DNA from: SAR202 cluster bacterium
GTDB lineage: Bacteria; Chloroflexota; Dehalococcoidia; Lucifugimonadales; UBA1123
Direction of reading: 5' to 3'
DNA length: 64,000 bases
NCBI GenBank assembly: GCA_030752795.1
Contig: JASMDM010000010.1
Coordinates: forward strand, 1 to 64,000
A model generated the notes under the pieces. It did not search any database. It was given only the letters and a program-made list of their open reading frames with translations, and was not told the DNA's origin. Position 1 is the stretch's first letter. The number at the start of each line of letters is the position of its first letter. Shown here one piece after another: positions 45,704-54,888 of the stretch. The position numbers and the translations under genes are program-made.

Positions 45704-45732
45704 TTGTTGGCATGCCTGCGGTATGCTATACT
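45704..45732 (+). promoter_or_regulatory. Promoter upstream of rpsU
   Basis: TTGTTG (45704-45709), 17-bp spacer, TATACT (45727-45732), about 113 bp ahead of the rpsU start. It leaves a leader of roughly 105 nt, with no recognised element. Confidence 0.55.
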
Positions 45733-45845
45733 CGGCGTTGTGCATTTAGCCTAGGTTTGTGCCTGGGTGTTTCGTATCCGATGATTCGAGTGGGCCTTTG
45801 GACCGCGTCGGCTTCTCGAACAAGCATTGCAAACAGGAGTGTCAG

Positions 45846-46034
45846 TTGTCCTTCGTAACCCTTCGAGAAGGTGAAGACCCAGAGGGCCTGTTGAAGAGGT
45901 TCCAAACGTCGATGCAACGATCCGGGATTCTTCGCGAATTGAGAAACCGCCGATTCTTCCGGACGAAGGGCGAACAGGCACGCCTAGACAAGCAACGCAG
46001 CCTGCGCCGAATGCGCCGAAGGCGCCGCCGCTAG
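45846..46034 (+). CDS. rpsU: 30S ribosomal protein S21
   Basis: 62 aa from TTG 45846, with AGGAG 6 nt upstream; the ORF-track start 29 codons earlier has no family support. The sequence TLREGEDPEGLLKRFQTSMQ, then GILRELRNRRFFRT and the very basic end RRMRRRRRR, are diagnostic of S21. The gene is monocistronic between a promoter and an intrinsic terminator. Confidence 0.93.
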   Translation: MSFVTLREGEDPEGLLKRFQTSMQRSGILRELRNRRFFRTKGEQARLDKQRSLRRMRRRRRR

Positions 46035-46113
46035 GTTCTTTCGCATTCCACCAACTTGAACTGCTGACGTGGCATTTCCCGATGTCAGCGCTCTGGAACT
46101 GCCATCGACAGTG

Positions 46114-46149
46114 AACCCCTTTCTGTGATCAGGAAGGGGTTTGTTTTTG
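46114..46149 (+). terminator. Intrinsic terminator after rpsU
   Basis: AACCCCTT (46114-46121) pairs with AAGGGGTT (46134-46141), followed by TGTTTTT. This is a classical stem plus T-rich tail, 80 bp after the rpsU stop. Confidence 0.85.
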
Positions 46150-46260
46150 ATCCGATTCCAGTCGCGAAGCTTGTCGACAACAGCGGTGTTCGCCGCTCGC
46201 GGTTCCTGGTACGATAGACGCCCGCGGTCACCGCAAAATCCCGAACACGAGGTGTCTAGA

Positions 46261-47100
46261 ATGCCCAACAACACTCCGCCCACCGACCACAATGTCGAGG
46301 TAAATGGCCTCAATATCCACTACCTGGATTGGGGAGGATCGTCAAATCGGAACCTGCTGCTGGCGCACGGCCAGGGCGGTCACGCCCACAACTGGGACCA
46401 CGTCGCGCGTGAGCTCCGCGACGAGTTTCGTGTCATCGCTCTCGATCAGCGCGGGCACGGGGACTCAGACCACACCGAGGATGGTTACGCCGTAACCGCG
46501 TTCGCGTCCGATTTGGCGGTGTTCGCCGAGAAGATCGGCATTACGCCCTACGACTTCGTCGGCGCCTCGCTGGGCGCACGCAACGGTATCTCGTACGCGG
46601 GCTCCCATTCGGATCACTTGAAGCATTTCATCTGCCTCGATTACGGCCCCGAGATGAGCGTCCTATCCGCCAAGAATCAGATCGTCGGCATCGGCGGCAG
46701 GCGGCTGGGTTGGAACAGCATCGACGAATATGTCGATCAGCAGCGCGCCGCGAATCCGAGGCCCGCAGAGGAGATCGTTCGAAATTCCGCTCGACACACC
46801 CTGCGGCTCAACTATGCCGGCAAATACGTGCTGAAACAGGACTCCGAGATATTCTGGATCAACGGCGGATTCGGCGTCCGCGAGGTTCCGCATCTCTGGG
46901 AGCAGTGGGACAAGATACGCTGCCCGATCCTGGAGCTGAAAGGCTCGGAGAGCGATTTCCTTTCCGCTGAGATTCAGGCTCGGATGAGGGAGACGCAGCC
47001 CAGCCTCACGTTCATCGAGGTGCCCGAATCAGGCCACCCGATTTCGTCCGAAAATCCGGACTTCCTCATCAACGAGCTTCGCCAATTCTGCGTGGCCTAG
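46261..47100 (+). CDS. Alpha/beta hydrolase
   Basis: 279 aa from ATG 46261 (CGAGGTGTCTAGA upstream); the longer frame starting in the terminator is not used. Lid-less core: LLLAHGQGGHAHNWDHVARE (oxyanion region), IALDQRGHGDS, nucleophile Ser in FVGASLGARNGIS, acid probably in ELKGSESDFLS, His in VPESGHPISSE. Candidate activities are esterase, haloalkane/epoxide-type or C-C bond hydrolase; the sequence alone does not choose. It stands alone between rpsU and the HtrA-like gene. Confidence 0.88.
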   Translation: MPNNTPPTDHNVEVNGLNIHYLDWGGSSNRNLLLAHGQGGHAHNWDHVARELRDEFRVIALDQRGHGDSDHTEDGYAVTAFASDLAVFAEKIGITPYDFVGASLGARNGISYAGSHSDHLKHFICLDYGPEMSVLSAKNQIVGIGGRRLGWNSIDEYVDQQRAANPRPAEEIVRNSARHTLRLNYAGKYVLKQDSEIFWINGGFGVREVPHLWEQWDKIRCPILELKGSESDFLSAEIQARMRETQPSLTFIEVPESGHPISSENPDFLINELRQFCVA

Positions 47101-47292
47101 CCTCGATTCACTAACGCCCCTCGGCCTCCGCCGTTATCTATCTTGAAACGTTCGGGGGCCTTTGGCCATCTCATTACCCTGGAGACTCGTTCGAGTCGTG
47201 TCCGAGTCTCCGTCCGATGCCGGACACAACCGTCAGAGACGGCCGACCTACACCAACCTCTGGCGTTGCTCAAATGACGGAGGTCTTTTCTC

Positions 47293-48714
47293 GTGAGTAA
47301 GCACGCTCGTATCATCGCAATATTCTCTATCTTATTGGTATCCATGTTCGTCCTGAGCGCATGCGACCTTGGATCGGACGCCGGAGATTCGCCGCCGGTT
47401 CCTGTCGCCGTGAACTCGTCACCCGCGACGACGACAGCGGTCATTCCCGCAGTGCTAGCGCCCGCACCGACCGCGCCGCTTGCGCCTGCAATCGCTCCGT
47501 CGCTGCCGCAACCGTCACCGGCTCCTGCACCAGCGGCGCCTGCCGCGGCGAACCCGGCTCCGGCAACAGCGGCCCCCGCGCCCGTTGCAGCGCCAGCTCC
47601 AGTCGCGGCGCCGTCGCCTGCAACAGCCCCAACGGCAGAACCTTCGCCGACGGCCATAGCCCAGGCCGAGCCGACGGCGGAACCAGCAGCCGAAGACATC
47701 GCTGAAGCTCCCGAAGTCGTTGAAGGCGCGGGAAACGACAACGACGACGCCGGCGCCGCCATGGTTTCGCTGACCGCTGCCGATGAGTCGCTTCCGACCG
47801 TCGAGGTGGTCAAGCTGTTGACGCCGTCCACGGTCCAGATCGTCACCGAGGTCGCTGGGATGGCGTTCTCGAACTCGCCTACACCGCCCACCGGCGTTGG
47901 CACCGGAGTGGTCCTCGACCTCGAAGGTCACATCCTTACGAACAACCACGTCGTGGACAGCGCGCAGAAGATCACGGTTACGCTCAGCAACGGTGAAAGC
48001 TATCCAGCCACCGTCGTCGGCAGGGACCAGATCACCGACCTGGCAGTGATCCACATTTCGGCAGAGGGCTTGATGCCCGCCAGACTCGGAGTCTCGGCCG
48101 ATCTCGAGGTCGGCCAGGACGTCATCGCCATCGGGCACGCTCTCGGGCTCATTGGCGGTCCGACCGTCAGCAAGGGCGTGGTCAGCGCCCTGGGCCGAAC
48201 GATCAACACCGACGCTCAGACCACGATGGTCGACCTGATCCAGACCGACGCCTCGATCAATCCCGGCAACAGCGGAGGCCCGCTTGCGAACGACCGGGCC
48301 GAGGTCATCGGCATCAACACCGCGATTATCCAAGAGGGCCGCGGCATCGGATTCGCAATCAACATCGATGACGCCAAAGAAGTCGCCATGCAGTTGCTGG
48401 AACGAGGCTACGTGAGCCGCGGGTTCCTGGGAATCCGGCCGGTCAACCTCACGCCCGCCATAGCCAACCAGCTCGGCGTCGACTTGACCGAAGGCATCGT
48501 CATCGCGTTCGTCATCGACGGCACTGCGGCCGCCGAAGCCGGTCTGCTCAGCGAAGACATCATCGTCGAGCTTGGCGGCGAACCCATCCGAAACACGGGC
48601 GAGCTGTCGAAGTTCCTGATCGCGCACGGTCCCGGCGAGACGGTCGACGTCCTTGTCGTCCGGCAGGGACGCGAACTTTCCGGGCAAATCACGCTGCGCG
48701 AGCGACCGGAATAG
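47293..48714 (+). CDS. HtrA/DegP-like serine protease lipoprotein with PDZ domain
   Basis: 473 aa from GTG 47293. The signal peptide ends in a lipobox (VSMFVLSAC), so the mature protein is probably lipid-anchored outside the membrane. A low-complexity Pro/Ala-rich spacer (~100 residues) follows. The trypsin-like domain has the triad His (ILTNNHVVDSA), Asp (DQITDLAVIHIS) and Ser (NPGNSGGPLAND), and a C-terminal PDZ domain starts at GFLGIRPVNL. It likely degrades or refolds damaged exported proteins. The spacer resembles a cell-wall-spanning stalk. Clear family assignment. Confidence 0.94.
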   Translation: MSKHARIIAIFSILLVSMFVLSACDLGSDAGDSPPVPVAVNSSPATTTAVIPAVLAPAPTAPLAPAIAPSLPQPSPAPAPAAPAAANPAPATAAPAPVAAPAPVAAPSPATAPTAEPSPTAIAQAEPTAEPAAEDIAEAPEVVEGAGNDNDDAGAAMVSLTAADESLPTVEVVKLLTPSTVQIVTEVAGMAFSNSPTPPTGVGTGVVLDLEGHILTNNHVVDSAQKITVTLSNGESYPATVVGRDQITDLAVIHISAEGLMPARLGVSADLEVGQDVIAIGHALGLIGGPTVSKGVVSALGRTINTDAQTTMVDLIQTDASINPGNSGGPLANDRAEVIGINTAIIQEGRGIGFAINIDDAKEVAMQLLERGYVSRGFLGIRPVNLTPAIANQLGVDLTEGIVIAFVIDGTAAAEAGLLSEDIIVELGGEPIRNTGELSKFLIAHGPGETVDVLVVRQGRELSGQITLRERPE

Positions 48715-49104
48715 GGTCGGACGAGATCGCATCTGACGACCCGATTCACGGAGGTCAAATTGACCCGGTCATTCGCCGCGCCAATTTCTCGACCCTTGCC
48801 GCTGAGAAATCAGGTGTCGCCAACATCGGCGTTTCACCAGTCATGCCGGGGGGTCTATCGCTCATGTGCATGGCGTCGTCCGCGGATGATTTCGCGGGGC
48901 CGTAGCAGACCGGTTCGGGGGCTTCACAACCGAGCGCCGTGCGGGGTCGAGTGTGGAGTTTTCAGAGCCGGATTCGCCGAAATTGACCTTTTGAGAAATG
49001 CAAGGGAATTCGCGCAACAACAGTCGTCGATTTCTCTTTCCGCCTACCTTGCATCGCCGTTGAATGCGCATGCTAAGGTTGTGATCGCAGGATGAGGCCA
49101 AGCG
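48715..49104. other. Leader region of dnaA, no gene recognised
   Basis: A 390-bp stretch between the protease gene and dnaA. It must carry the dnaA promoter. A near-match TGTGGAGTT (48954-48962) to a DnaA box is too weak to count alone. The long minus-strand ORF covering it is a shadow of dnaA. Confidence 0.5.
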
Positions 49105-50499
49105 ATGACAACCACCGTCATAGACCCTCGGAGCGTCTGGGATGCGGCATTGGGCGAGCTGCAACTCAGGGTGACCCGGGCAAATTACGAGACCTGGCTT
49201 AAGCATACAGTTGGCGTATCTCTCCGTGACGGGGAGTTCGTCATCGGTGCGCCGAACGCGTTCGTGCTCGAAGCGCTGGAACAGCGAATGTTCTCCCTTA
49301 TTTCGGAGACGATCGAACACGTCCTCAACGAGCCGGTCAACGTGAGCTTTCGGGTCTCGATGTCGTCTGGCGGATCCAGTGTCGCCGAAGACCGAGTTCC
49401 CGCTCCGCCAACGCCAGCCCGTGATGCGGCTCCGGCGTCGACTGAGCCGGCTCAGTTCGAATGGCCGCCTTACACCCGTCTGATCAAGCTGAACGCCAGG
49501 TACACATTCGACCGATTCGTCGTCGGCAGGTCCAACGAGCTCGCGCATGCAGCGGCAGAGGCCGTCGCCGCCAAACCCGGTTCCACCTACAACCCGTTGG
49601 TGATGTACTCCGGGGTTGGGCTGGGCAAGACGCATCTGCTGCACGCGATCGGCCACCGCGCAGTTGCCATGGGCCTCTCGGTAATCTACGCGACAACCGA
49701 AAAGTTCACCAACGACTACATCAAAGCCATCCGCGAGGGCACGACCGAAGAGTTCCGCGACCACTATCGCAACGCCGACATGCTCCTTCTGGACGACATT
49801 CAGTTCTTGATCGGCAAGGAGCAGACGCAGGAAGGGTTCTTTCACACCTTCAACGCCCTTCACATGGCCAACCGGCAGATCGTCGTGACAAGCGACCGGC
49901 CCGTGAGCGCGTTGCGGCTTCTGGAGGACCGAATCCAGTCCCGCCTCACCGGTGGGCTGGTCGTCGACATGCAACCGCCCGCCATCGAGACGCGATTGGC
50001 GATCCTCAAGGTGAAGGCGGAGCAGGCCGGCCACGATGTCCCGGAATCGGTGCTTGAGCTGCTTGCCGAGCGCGTGTACGACAACGTGCGCGAGTTGGAG
50101 GGCAGCCTCAACCGGGTCATCGCCCTTGCACACGCCACGGACAGCCCGATCGATGTCGACTTGGTTACGCGAGCCATCGACGACATGGTCGACTCGCTTA
50201 CGACGCGAGAAGCGCCTCCCGACCTTGTGCTGGACACGGTCGCAGCGCACTTCGGGATGGGCATCGACGCCCTGGCGGGACGGAAGCGCGACAAGAAGAC
50301 GGCGCTCGCCAGGCACGTCGCCATGTATCTCCTTCGCGAAGACGCCAAGCTTCGCCTCACGGCTATCGGTCGAGTACTCGGCGGCAAGGACCATACGACC
50401 GTAGGGCACGGGTGCGACCGCATCGCGGTGCAACTCGGCGTCGACTCAGCTCTCAGACGACAGGTGGCCAACATCCGCGAGGCCTTGGCCGCATCCTGA
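49105..50499 (+). CDS. dnaA: Chromosomal replication initiator protein DnaA
   Basis: Opens the replication origin. 464 aa in four regions: domain I (VWDAALGELQLRVTRANYET), a Pro/Ala-rich linker, the AAA+ domain with Walker A GVGLGKTHLLHAIG and Walker B MLLLDDIQFL, and the C-terminal DNA-binding domain with the signature KDHTTVGHGCDRI. The ATG has an AGGATGAGG region upstream. In many bacteria dnaN follows; here the next gene is obgE, so the usual dnaA-dnaN pair is split. DnaA-box-like sites lie just downstream. Confidence 0.98.
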   Translation: MTTTVIDPRSVWDAALGELQLRVTRANYETWLKHTVGVSLRDGEFVIGAPNAFVLEALEQRMFSLISETIEHVLNEPVNVSFRVSMSSGGSSVAEDRVPAPPTPARDAAPASTEPAQFEWPPYTRLIKLNARYTFDRFVVGRSNELAHAAAEAVAAKPGSTYNPLVMYSGVGLGKTHLLHAIGHRAVAMGLSVIYATTEKFTNDYIKAIREGTTEEFRDHYRNADMLLLDDIQFLIGKEQTQEGFFHTFNALHMANRQIVVTSDRPVSALRLLEDRIQSRLTGGLVVDMQPPAIETRLAILKVKAEQAGHDVPESVLELLAERVYDNVRELEGSLNRVIALAHATDSPIDVDLVTRAIDDMVDSLTTREAPPDLVLDTVAAHFGMGIDALAGRKRDKKTALARHVAMYLLREDAKLRLTAIGRVLGGKDHTTVGHGCDRIAVQLGVDSALRRQVANIREALAAS

Positions 50500-50898
50500 C
50501 CGTCGAGCTCGACCCTGACGCGAATTCGAATAACCCGGTGACCCTTTCGGAAGCCCTCTGTGCAGCCGCAGATTCCTTTGTTCCAACGCTACTATTCGTC
50601 TCATATTTCGAATAGACTTAGAATCAATCTTCGTGCCTAGCGTATGGGGATAAGTGGCATGATTTCGGGGGAAAGTCCTTTTGCATGTGGACAACTTTTG
50701 TTCAAGTATGATGCAGATTTAACGATTCTTCGGTCGCCTTGATCGGTCCCGGCACTTATAACCGCTCTCTCCTCATCGGGCCGTGCTACAATGCCTGAGA
50801 GTCCACAGCCTGCCAGTCACTTCTATCCCTGTTATTCGCTTCGTTATTACTGTTACTGACCACCGGATAAGACATGATTGATCGAGTTGTTATCCACA
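50500..50898 (+). other. Candidate replication origin region (dnaA-obgE spacer)
   Basis: A 374-bp noncoding spacer, relatively AT-rich around 50575-50635. It has box-like sites TGGGGATAA (50645-50653), TGTGGACAA (50686-50694) and a perfect TTATCCACA (50890-50898) at the start of obgE. A location beside dnaA is typical of oriC. Only one box is perfect and the number is low, so the call is tentative. Confidence 0.45.
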
Positions 50899-52154
50899 TA
50901 AAAAGCGGTAAGGGGGGAAACGGAGCCATCAGCGGACGGCACGAGAAGTACGTGCCCCGCGGAGGGCCCGACGGCGGCACGGGAGGCGACGGCGGAAGCG
51001 TCTATCTCGTCTGTGACTCGAACGTCAACACACTCTTGGCTTATCGCTACAGACGTATCTTTGCCGGAGGCAATGGAAGCAACGGCGAGGGCGGTCTCCG
51101 CCACGGGAAGAAGGGCGACAACGTGGAGTTGCCGGTTCCGGTTGGCACGCAAGTGTGGTCCGATAGCCAGCCTCCCACGTTGATTGCGGACTTGGATCAA
51201 GACGGTGATCGCGTGTTGATCGCCGAGGGCGGTCGTGGCGGCGCCGGTAATGCCCGTTACGCGTCACCGACGAATCGGTTCCCGGTATTGGCACAAACCG
51301 GCGAGATGGGGGACGAATTCGACGTCCGGCTCGAGCTGAAACTCCTGGCCGACGTGGGCATCATCGGCGCTCCAAATGCGGGGAAGTCGAGTTTGCTGTC
51401 GGCGCTAACCGCCGCAAGGCCGAAGGTAGCCGACTACCCGTTCACGACGCTGGAAGCAGCGCTGGGCGTAGTCGAACATCGTGGTAAAGATGTGGTGCTG
51501 GTGGACATTCCCGGGCTGATCGAAGGCGCTCATGCTGGCGTCGGCCTCGGACATGACTTCCTACGACATATCGAACGGACTCGCATCTTGGTGCACGTCA
51601 TCGACGGCTCGCTGGACGATCCGCTGGAGCAGTACCGTGAGATCAACAACGAGCTCAGTCTGTTCGACGCCGAGCTCATGGACAAATCGCAGATCGTCGC
51701 TCTCAATAAGATCGATATACCGGAGGTCAGAGAGCGGATAGATGGTCTCTCGTCCGATCTGTCGGAGGAGAGTGGAACTGAGACGCTGAGCATCTCGGCT
51801 GCCGGTCGTGAAGGCTTGGCCGAACTCATGGACGCCGTCATGAAGAACTTGGAGATCGAGCAGACGTTCAGCGAACAAAGGGAAGTGAAGTCACCCGAAA
51901 ACGATCTCCCTGTGTTGCGCCCCCGTCCACGGTCGACGCGGCCCCTTGTTCGTAAGGATGCGGACGGCGTCTTCATCGTGGAATCAGCCGATGCGATTCG
52001 AATCGCCGCCATGGTCGATGTGCGAAAGTGGGAGGCGCGTATCCAGTTCTATCGGCGGTTGCAGCACACCGGCATCGATCAAGCGCTTATCGACGCCGGC
52101 ATCATGCCTGGCGATTCGGTTCGGATCGGCGCATTGGAGTGGGAATGGGAGTAG
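50874..52154 (+). CDS. obgE: Obg-family GTPase
   Basis: Ribosome-associated GTPase linked to 50S maturation and the stress response. 426 aa. The Obg fold is glycine-rich (IKSGKGGNGAISGRHEKYVP, GGDGGSVY). The G domain follows with G1 GIIGAPNAGKSSLLSAL, G2 around DYPFTTLEA, G3 LVDIPGLIEGA and G4 LNKID. The C-terminal OCT domain is present (RPLVRKDADGVFIVE onward). The ATG lies next to a perfect DnaA box. It precedes nadD by 100 bp, a common arrangement. Confidence 0.96.
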   Translation: MIDRVVIHIKSGKGGNGAISGRHEKYVPRGGPDGGTGGDGGSVYLVCDSNVNTLLAYRYRRIFAGGNGSNGEGGLRHGKKGDNVELPVPVGTQVWSDSQPPTLIADLDQDGDRVLIAEGGRGGAGNARYASPTNRFPVLAQTGEMGDEFDVRLELKLLADVGIIGAPNAGKSSLLSALTAARPKVADYPFTTLEAALGVVEHRGKDVVLVDIPGLIEGAHAGVGLGHDFLRHIERTRILVHVIDGSLDDPLEQYREINNELSLFDAELMDKSQIVALNKIDIPEVRERIDGLSSDLSEESGTETLSISAAGREGLAELMDAVMKNLEIEQTFSEQREVKSPENDLPVLRPRPRSTRPLVRKDADGVFIVESADAIRIAAMVDVRKWEARIQFYRRLQHTGIDQALIDAGIMPGDSVRIGALEWEWE

Positions 52155-52254
52155 AGCCCGTTATCATGGCTTCGCGCTTACCGGATACGACGGATCAATG
52201 TTTCCAACGCGGGTTGGTCTTGGATGTTGCCCAGATTGTCGAAGCGGTGGCCGC

Positions 52255-52872
52255 ATGAAGCTCGGGCTCCTCGGCGGCACGTTCGACCCGATTCACTTGG
52301 GACACTTGCTGATTGCCGAGGACGCCCGTGAGCAACTCGAACTCGACCAGGTTGCGTTTATTCCGGCGGGTCGTCCATGGCTGAAGGCAGCCTCCGGTGT
52401 CAGTGATGCACAGAGCCGTCTCGAGATGGTCGAAGTGGCTGTATTCGAGAATCCGCACTTTCGCGTTATGGACGTTGAGGTGCGGCGGTCCGGTCCGACG
52501 TTTACCGTGGACACGTTGGAGCAGCTTCGCGGAGAATTGCCTTCAACCACCGAGTTCTTCTTGCTGCTAGGCATGGATTCAATTGGCGATTTGGCGCGAT
52601 GGCGAGAATCCGGCCGGCTGTTTGGGCTGTGCACGGTTGTCGGAATATCGCGGCCCGGATACGACGACATGGACCCCGAGAGTTTGTCGACGATCGAGTC
52701 GCACGCGCCGGAAACTGTGCAATTCATCGAGGGCCCGCTCGTGAACATCAGTGGCACCGACATCCGAGAGCGAGTCGCCTCTGGGCGGTCGATCAGATAT
52801 CGTGTTCCCGACCGCGTCGAAGCATATATACGCGAGCACGGGCTCTATCGCAAACAACCAGTTGGGACATAG
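52255..52872 (+). CDS. nadD: Nicotinate-mononucleotide adenylyltransferase
   Basis: Makes nicotinate adenine dinucleotide for NAD synthesis. 205 aa from ATG 52255; the ORF-track start far upstream overlaps obgE and is not family-like. The nucleotidyltransferase signature GGTFDPIHLGHLLIAE contains the HxGH motif, and LVNISGTDIRERVASG is the second (ISxTxxR) motif. The spacing and end (YRVPDRVEAYIREHGLY) are typical. It lies downstream of obgE. Confidence 0.95.
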   Translation: MKLGLLGGTFDPIHLGHLLIAEDAREQLELDQVAFIPAGRPWLKAASGVSDAQSRLEMVEVAVFENPHFRVMDVEVRRSGPTFTVDTLEQLRGELPSTTEFFLLLGMDSIGDLARWRESGRLFGLCTVVGISRPGYDDMDPESLSTIESHAPETVQFIEGPLVNISGTDIRERVASGRSIRYRVPDRVEAYIREHGLYRKQPVGT

Positions 52873-52971
52873 TTCAACAACGAGTGTACTCTTGGCGCTT
52901 CGCAGCCTGATGGGCGGCGTCGGACCAGCAACGAACTCTGAACGACGACACGAATAATCACAAGGAGCACC

Positions 52972-53970
52972 ATGGCAGAGCAGAACCACACCGTTTACTA
53001 CATTGGCAATCGCAGAACGAGCGATCACTCGGAGACGATCGAAGAGCTCGACAAAGTTGGCGCCACGTTGGTCCCGCTGCCAATGCTCGAAGACGAGGAC
53101 GAGATTATCGAACAAACTCAGGGAGCGGACGCGCTAATCGTTGTGGAAGCGCCGATCACGCGAAAGGTGTTGGAGTCGCTCACGCAGTGCAAGGCTATCT
53201 TGCGGACGGGAGTCGGTTTCGACTGCATTGACGTCGATGCGGCCACCGACAACGGGATCGCGGTCATCAACGTCCCCGATCTCTGGACGCGAGAAGTTGC
53301 CAACCACGCCATTACGTTGCTCCTGGCCGCTAACCGCAAGATCGTGGGTCTCGACGGTGACGTCCGCGCCGACCGATGGACGCCAACGATAACGCCGCCT
53401 GTCGGCCCGTTGCACACCGAGACTGTCGGCGTCGTCGGGCTCGGCCGGATCGGCAGCGCTTTCGCCAGACGGATCACTGGCTTCGAGGTCGAGCTCGTTG
53501 CGCACGACCCATACATCTCGGACGCCGAATTCGACGCCGTCGGCGCCCGTTCGGTGTCGCTGGACGAGCTGCTGGCGATTTCCGACTACATCTCGGTTCA
53601 CACGCCGCTGAACGACGAGACATACCACCTCATCAACGAAGAGGCGCTCCGCAAGATGAAGCCGACGGCGCACCTCATCAACACGTCTCGAGGCCCTGTC
53701 GTGGATGAGCAAGCACTGATCAAAGCCCTGCAAAAAGGGTGGATAGTCGGCGCCGGACTCGACGTGCTGGAAAAAGAGCCGCCGGACGCTGACAACCCGC
53801 TCCTGAAGATGAACAACGTGACGGTCACACCTCACGCCGCCCACTACTCGGACCTTTCGATGGCGCTTCGCCCTCGGCGGTACGGCCTCGAGATCGCGGC
53901 CGTGCTGGACGAGAGGAAGCCGATGAACCTGGTCAACCCCCAGGTTCTCGAGGTTTTGCCTCTGAAGTAA
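52972..53970 (+). CDS. D-isomer-specific 2-hydroxyacid dehydrogenase
   Basis: NAD-dependent oxidoreductase, 332 aa. The Rossmann motif is VGVVGLGRIGSAFARRI. The catalytic Arg lies in INTSRGPVVDEQAL, Glu in LEKEPPDADNPL and His in VTPHAAHYSD. The style (ILRTGVGFDCIDVDAAT) is like C-terminal-binding-protein/phosphoglycerate-dehydrogenase relatives without an ACT domain. The start has CAAGGAG. No serine genes are adjacent, so the substrate is open. It follows nadD by 99 bp. Confidence 0.92.
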   Translation: MAEQNHTVYYIGNRRTSDHSETIEELDKVGATLVPLPMLEDEDEIIEQTQGADALIVVEAPITRKVLESLTQCKAILRTGVGFDCIDVDAATDNGIAVINVPDLWTREVANHAITLLLAANRKIVGLDGDVRADRWTPTITPPVGPLHTETVGVVGLGRIGSAFARRITGFEVELVAHDPYISDAEFDAVGARSVSLDELLAISDYISVHTPLNDETYHLINEEALRKMKPTAHLINTSRGPVVDEQALIKALQKGWIVGAGLDVLEKEPPDADNPLLKMNNVTVTPHAAHYSDLSMALRPRRYGLEIAAVLDERKPMNLVNPQVLEVLPLK

Positions 53971-54015
53971 ACCGTCCGGTTGGGAAGGGAAACGGGTAAC
54001 GCACCCGACCCGTTC

Positions 54016-54036
54016 GGCCTGAGCCCGTCGAAGGCC
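54016..54036 (+). repeat. REP-like hairpin (loop GAGCCCGTCGA)
   Basis: GGCCT and AGGCC close an 11-nt loop GAGCCCGTCGA. It belongs to the same small family as 21108-21126, 22510-22528 and 54122-54142. Confidence 0.65.
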
Positions 54037-54121
54037 CGCTGCCACGCGCGGTGCGCAGAAAATGGGTTGCGATGGTAAGAACTCCGAGTTTGGACACTTG
54101 CGCGATATCGCGTTTGGGCGT

Positions 54122-54142
54122 GTGGTTCGACAGGCTCACCAC
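54122..54142 (-). repeat. REP-like hairpin, opposite orientation
   Basis: Read on the minus strand: GTGGT, loop GAGCCTGTCGA, ACCAC. It faces the copy at 54016 across 85 bp, an inverted pair as in many REP arrangements. It lies in the 226-bp spacer between the dehydrogenase and response-regulator genes, which converge. Confidence 0.65.
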
Positions 54143-54196
54143 GAACGTCTGCGCGGCTACGGTGGGACGTTCAGTTGAAGCGGGCTTCGAGCAGCG

Positions 54197-54888
54197 CTAC
54201 GACGGGACTTTGTAGCCGAAGCCCCGAACTGTGATGATGACTTTCGGGTCCGCGCCGTTGTCGCCGAGCTTCTTGCGCAGATGCTGGATGTGCAGCTTGA
54301 CCAGGTACGAGTCGGTGGACGAGGAGTTCAGCTCCCAGACTTCGTCGATGAGCGCGTCGCGGGTCACGACTTTATCGGCGTTCTGGACTAGCATGGACAA
54401 GATCTTGAACTCGGTTGGCGTCAGGTTGATTTGCTTGTCGTCGACAAAGACCTCGGCAGCTTCGGCGTCGATTCTGATTTGGCCGGCTTGGAGGATGCGC
54501 GGGGCCGAAGCCCCGTTTTGCCGCTGACCTGCCGCAGCACCGCCGATGCGCGCGCCAGGAGTTCGAACGGCGAGAACGGCTTGGCCAAGTAATCGTCGGC
54601 GCCCATCTCCAAGCCGCGAACCCGGTCCGTTTCCGAGGCTCTCACGGGCAGCATGATGACGGGCACGGTGGAAGTCTCTCGGATTTTCGACAGCACTTCG
54701 AATCCGTCGATGTCCGGGAGGTTCACATCCAAGGTAACGAGGTCGAACGACTCGCACTTGTTGACCGTGACGCCGTCATTTCCCGATTCCTTGACGACCA
54801 CCCGCGCTTCGGGCCATCGCATGGAGAAGACCATGCTGATGGTTTCACCGATCTCGGGATCGTCTTCGATGACCAACTCGTCAATCAT
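54197..54888 (-). pseudogene. OmpR-type response regulator (frameshifted between domains)
   Basis: ATG 54888 overlaps the kinase stop by 1 bp (TGATG). The receiver domain (VIEDDPEIGETI, phospho-Asp in LVTLDVNLPDIDGFEV, Lys in DDYLAKPFSPFE) runs in one frame. The winged-helix DNA-binding domain (NLTPTEFKILSMLVQNADKV ... VRGFGYKVPS) runs in another. The shift lies at about 54511 inside a perfect GC hairpin GGGGC-CGAA-GCCCC, which also invites sequencing or assembly error. If repaired, the protein has about 230 aa. The receiver's usual T/S position reads MLPVRA instead of MLTAR, an unusual change. Confidence 0.75.

Noticed and set aside
47515-48732. 405-aa minus-strand ORF opposite the HtrA-like gene
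   Set aside because: Antisense shadow with biased composition and no motifs.
48862-50433. 523-aa minus-strand ORF opposite dnaA
   Set aside because: A shadow of the high-GC dnaA gene; no recognisable domain.
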